Position numbers and translations under genes: made by a program
In this document: piece after piece, positions 6,313 to 6,449 of the stretch
Numbering within the stretch: the stretch's first letter is position 1
Layout of the letters: each line of letters begins with the position of its first letter
NCBI GenBank assembly: GCA_003555385.1
Contig: PWHO01000026.1
Location: 1-6,449, forward strand
Length of the DNA: 6,449 nucleotides
DNA from: Bacteroidales bacterium
GTDB lineage: Bacteria; Bacteroidota; Bacteroidia; Bacteroidales; UBA7960
Reading direction: 5' to 3'
Notes under the pieces: generated by a model
Database searches by the model: none
The model's input: the letters and a program-made list of their open reading frames with translations, nothing else
What the model was told of the DNA's origin: nothing

Positions 6313-6449
6313 AACGCCTCATCCTTTACGCAGGGCTGGTTTTAACCCTGACTGTCTGCCCCCCGGGGGCAGTTGTTTCCGCGCAGAACGGCACAGAACC
6401 CGTCGGGCAGCAGGATGAAGAAGGTCCGACGCTGGTCATTTCCTACGGC
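6309..6449 (+). CDS. Exported protein, N-terminus only, 3' cut by window edge; possibly BamA-type outer-membrane assembly protein
   Basis: The ATG at 6309 overlaps the meaB stop by four bases (ATGA), and the frame stays open for 47 codons to the window end. The product begins MKRLILYAGLVLTLTV, a basic n-region and hydrophobic core, and has a likely signal peptidase I site after VVSA, before QN (about residue 25). There is no lipobox cysteine: C17 lies in VCPP and is not preceded by a small-residue lipobox. The mature part starts polar and acidic (QQDEE, 34-38), then reads PTLVISYG (40-47). From memory, Bacteroidota BamA proteins have a similar short acidic stretch and a beta-strand phrase ahead of the first POTRA domain, but 22 mature residues cannot establish this. 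No Shine-Dalgarno is visible, in line with coupling to meaB. The export signal is well supported; the family is a guess. Confidence 0.7.
   Translation, partial: MKRLILYAGLVLTLTVCPPGAVVSAQNGTEPVGQQDEEGPTLVISYG

Noticed and set aside
1..6449. CRISPR array, tRNA, rRNA, insertion sequence, prophage or defence system
   Set aside because: No regularly spaced repeats, cloverleaf-like segments, terminal inverted repeats or transposase, integrase or defence domains were found; all main frames are metabolic or envelope genes.

Overview
The window most likely comes from an anaerobic or facultative member of the Bacteroidota, probably Bacteroidales-like. This rests on three things: perfect TAnnTTTG -7 promoter elements just upstream of three transcription units, weak or absent Shine-Dalgarno sequences at most starts, and a lipoprotein of a type I know only as unnamed Bacteroidota proteins. 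By eye the DNA is a little over half G+C, on the high side for the phylum. No rRNA, tRNA, CRISPR array, insertion sequence or phage gene is visible, and the coding is dense: the longest gene-free gap is 130 bases (5043-5172).

Layout from left to right: (1) the 3' third of a formate dehydrogenase alpha-subunit gene (2-706, +), cut by the window edge. (2) A 93-base gap with a -7 promoter element overlapped by a long imperfect palindrome. (3) A complete de novo NAD biosynthesis cluster, nadA (800-1708), nadB (1797-3338) and nadC (3351-4196), all +. (4) A convergent gene for an uncharacterised lipoprotein (4197-5042, -), whose stop codon abuts that of nadC with no base between. (5) A 130-base divergent promoter region. 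(6) meaB (5173-6312, +), the GTPase chaperone of B12-dependent methylmalonyl-CoA mutase. (7) The first 47 codons of an exported protein (6309-6449, +), overlapping meaB by four bases and possibly a BamA-type outer-membrane assembly protein.

NadB oxidises L-aspartate to iminoaspartate, NadA condenses this with dihydroxyacetone phosphate to quinolinate, and NadC converts quinolinate to nicotinate mononucleotide. The three genes thus form the full aspartate-to-NaMN branch, and each keeps the active-site residues I could check. Oxygen-sensitive NadA, formate dehydrogenase and MeaB (methylmalonyl-CoA/succinate-propionate metabolism) fit a fermentative anaerobe in which NadB could use fumarate as electron acceptor; that last point is inference.

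I see no previously undescribed multi-gene system here. The points most worth a second look are the palindrome over the nadA promoter (a candidate NAD-regulator operator), the lipoprotein of unknown function, the self-complementary TGATCA that supplies both convergent stop codons, and the overlap of meaB with an envelope-protein gene.
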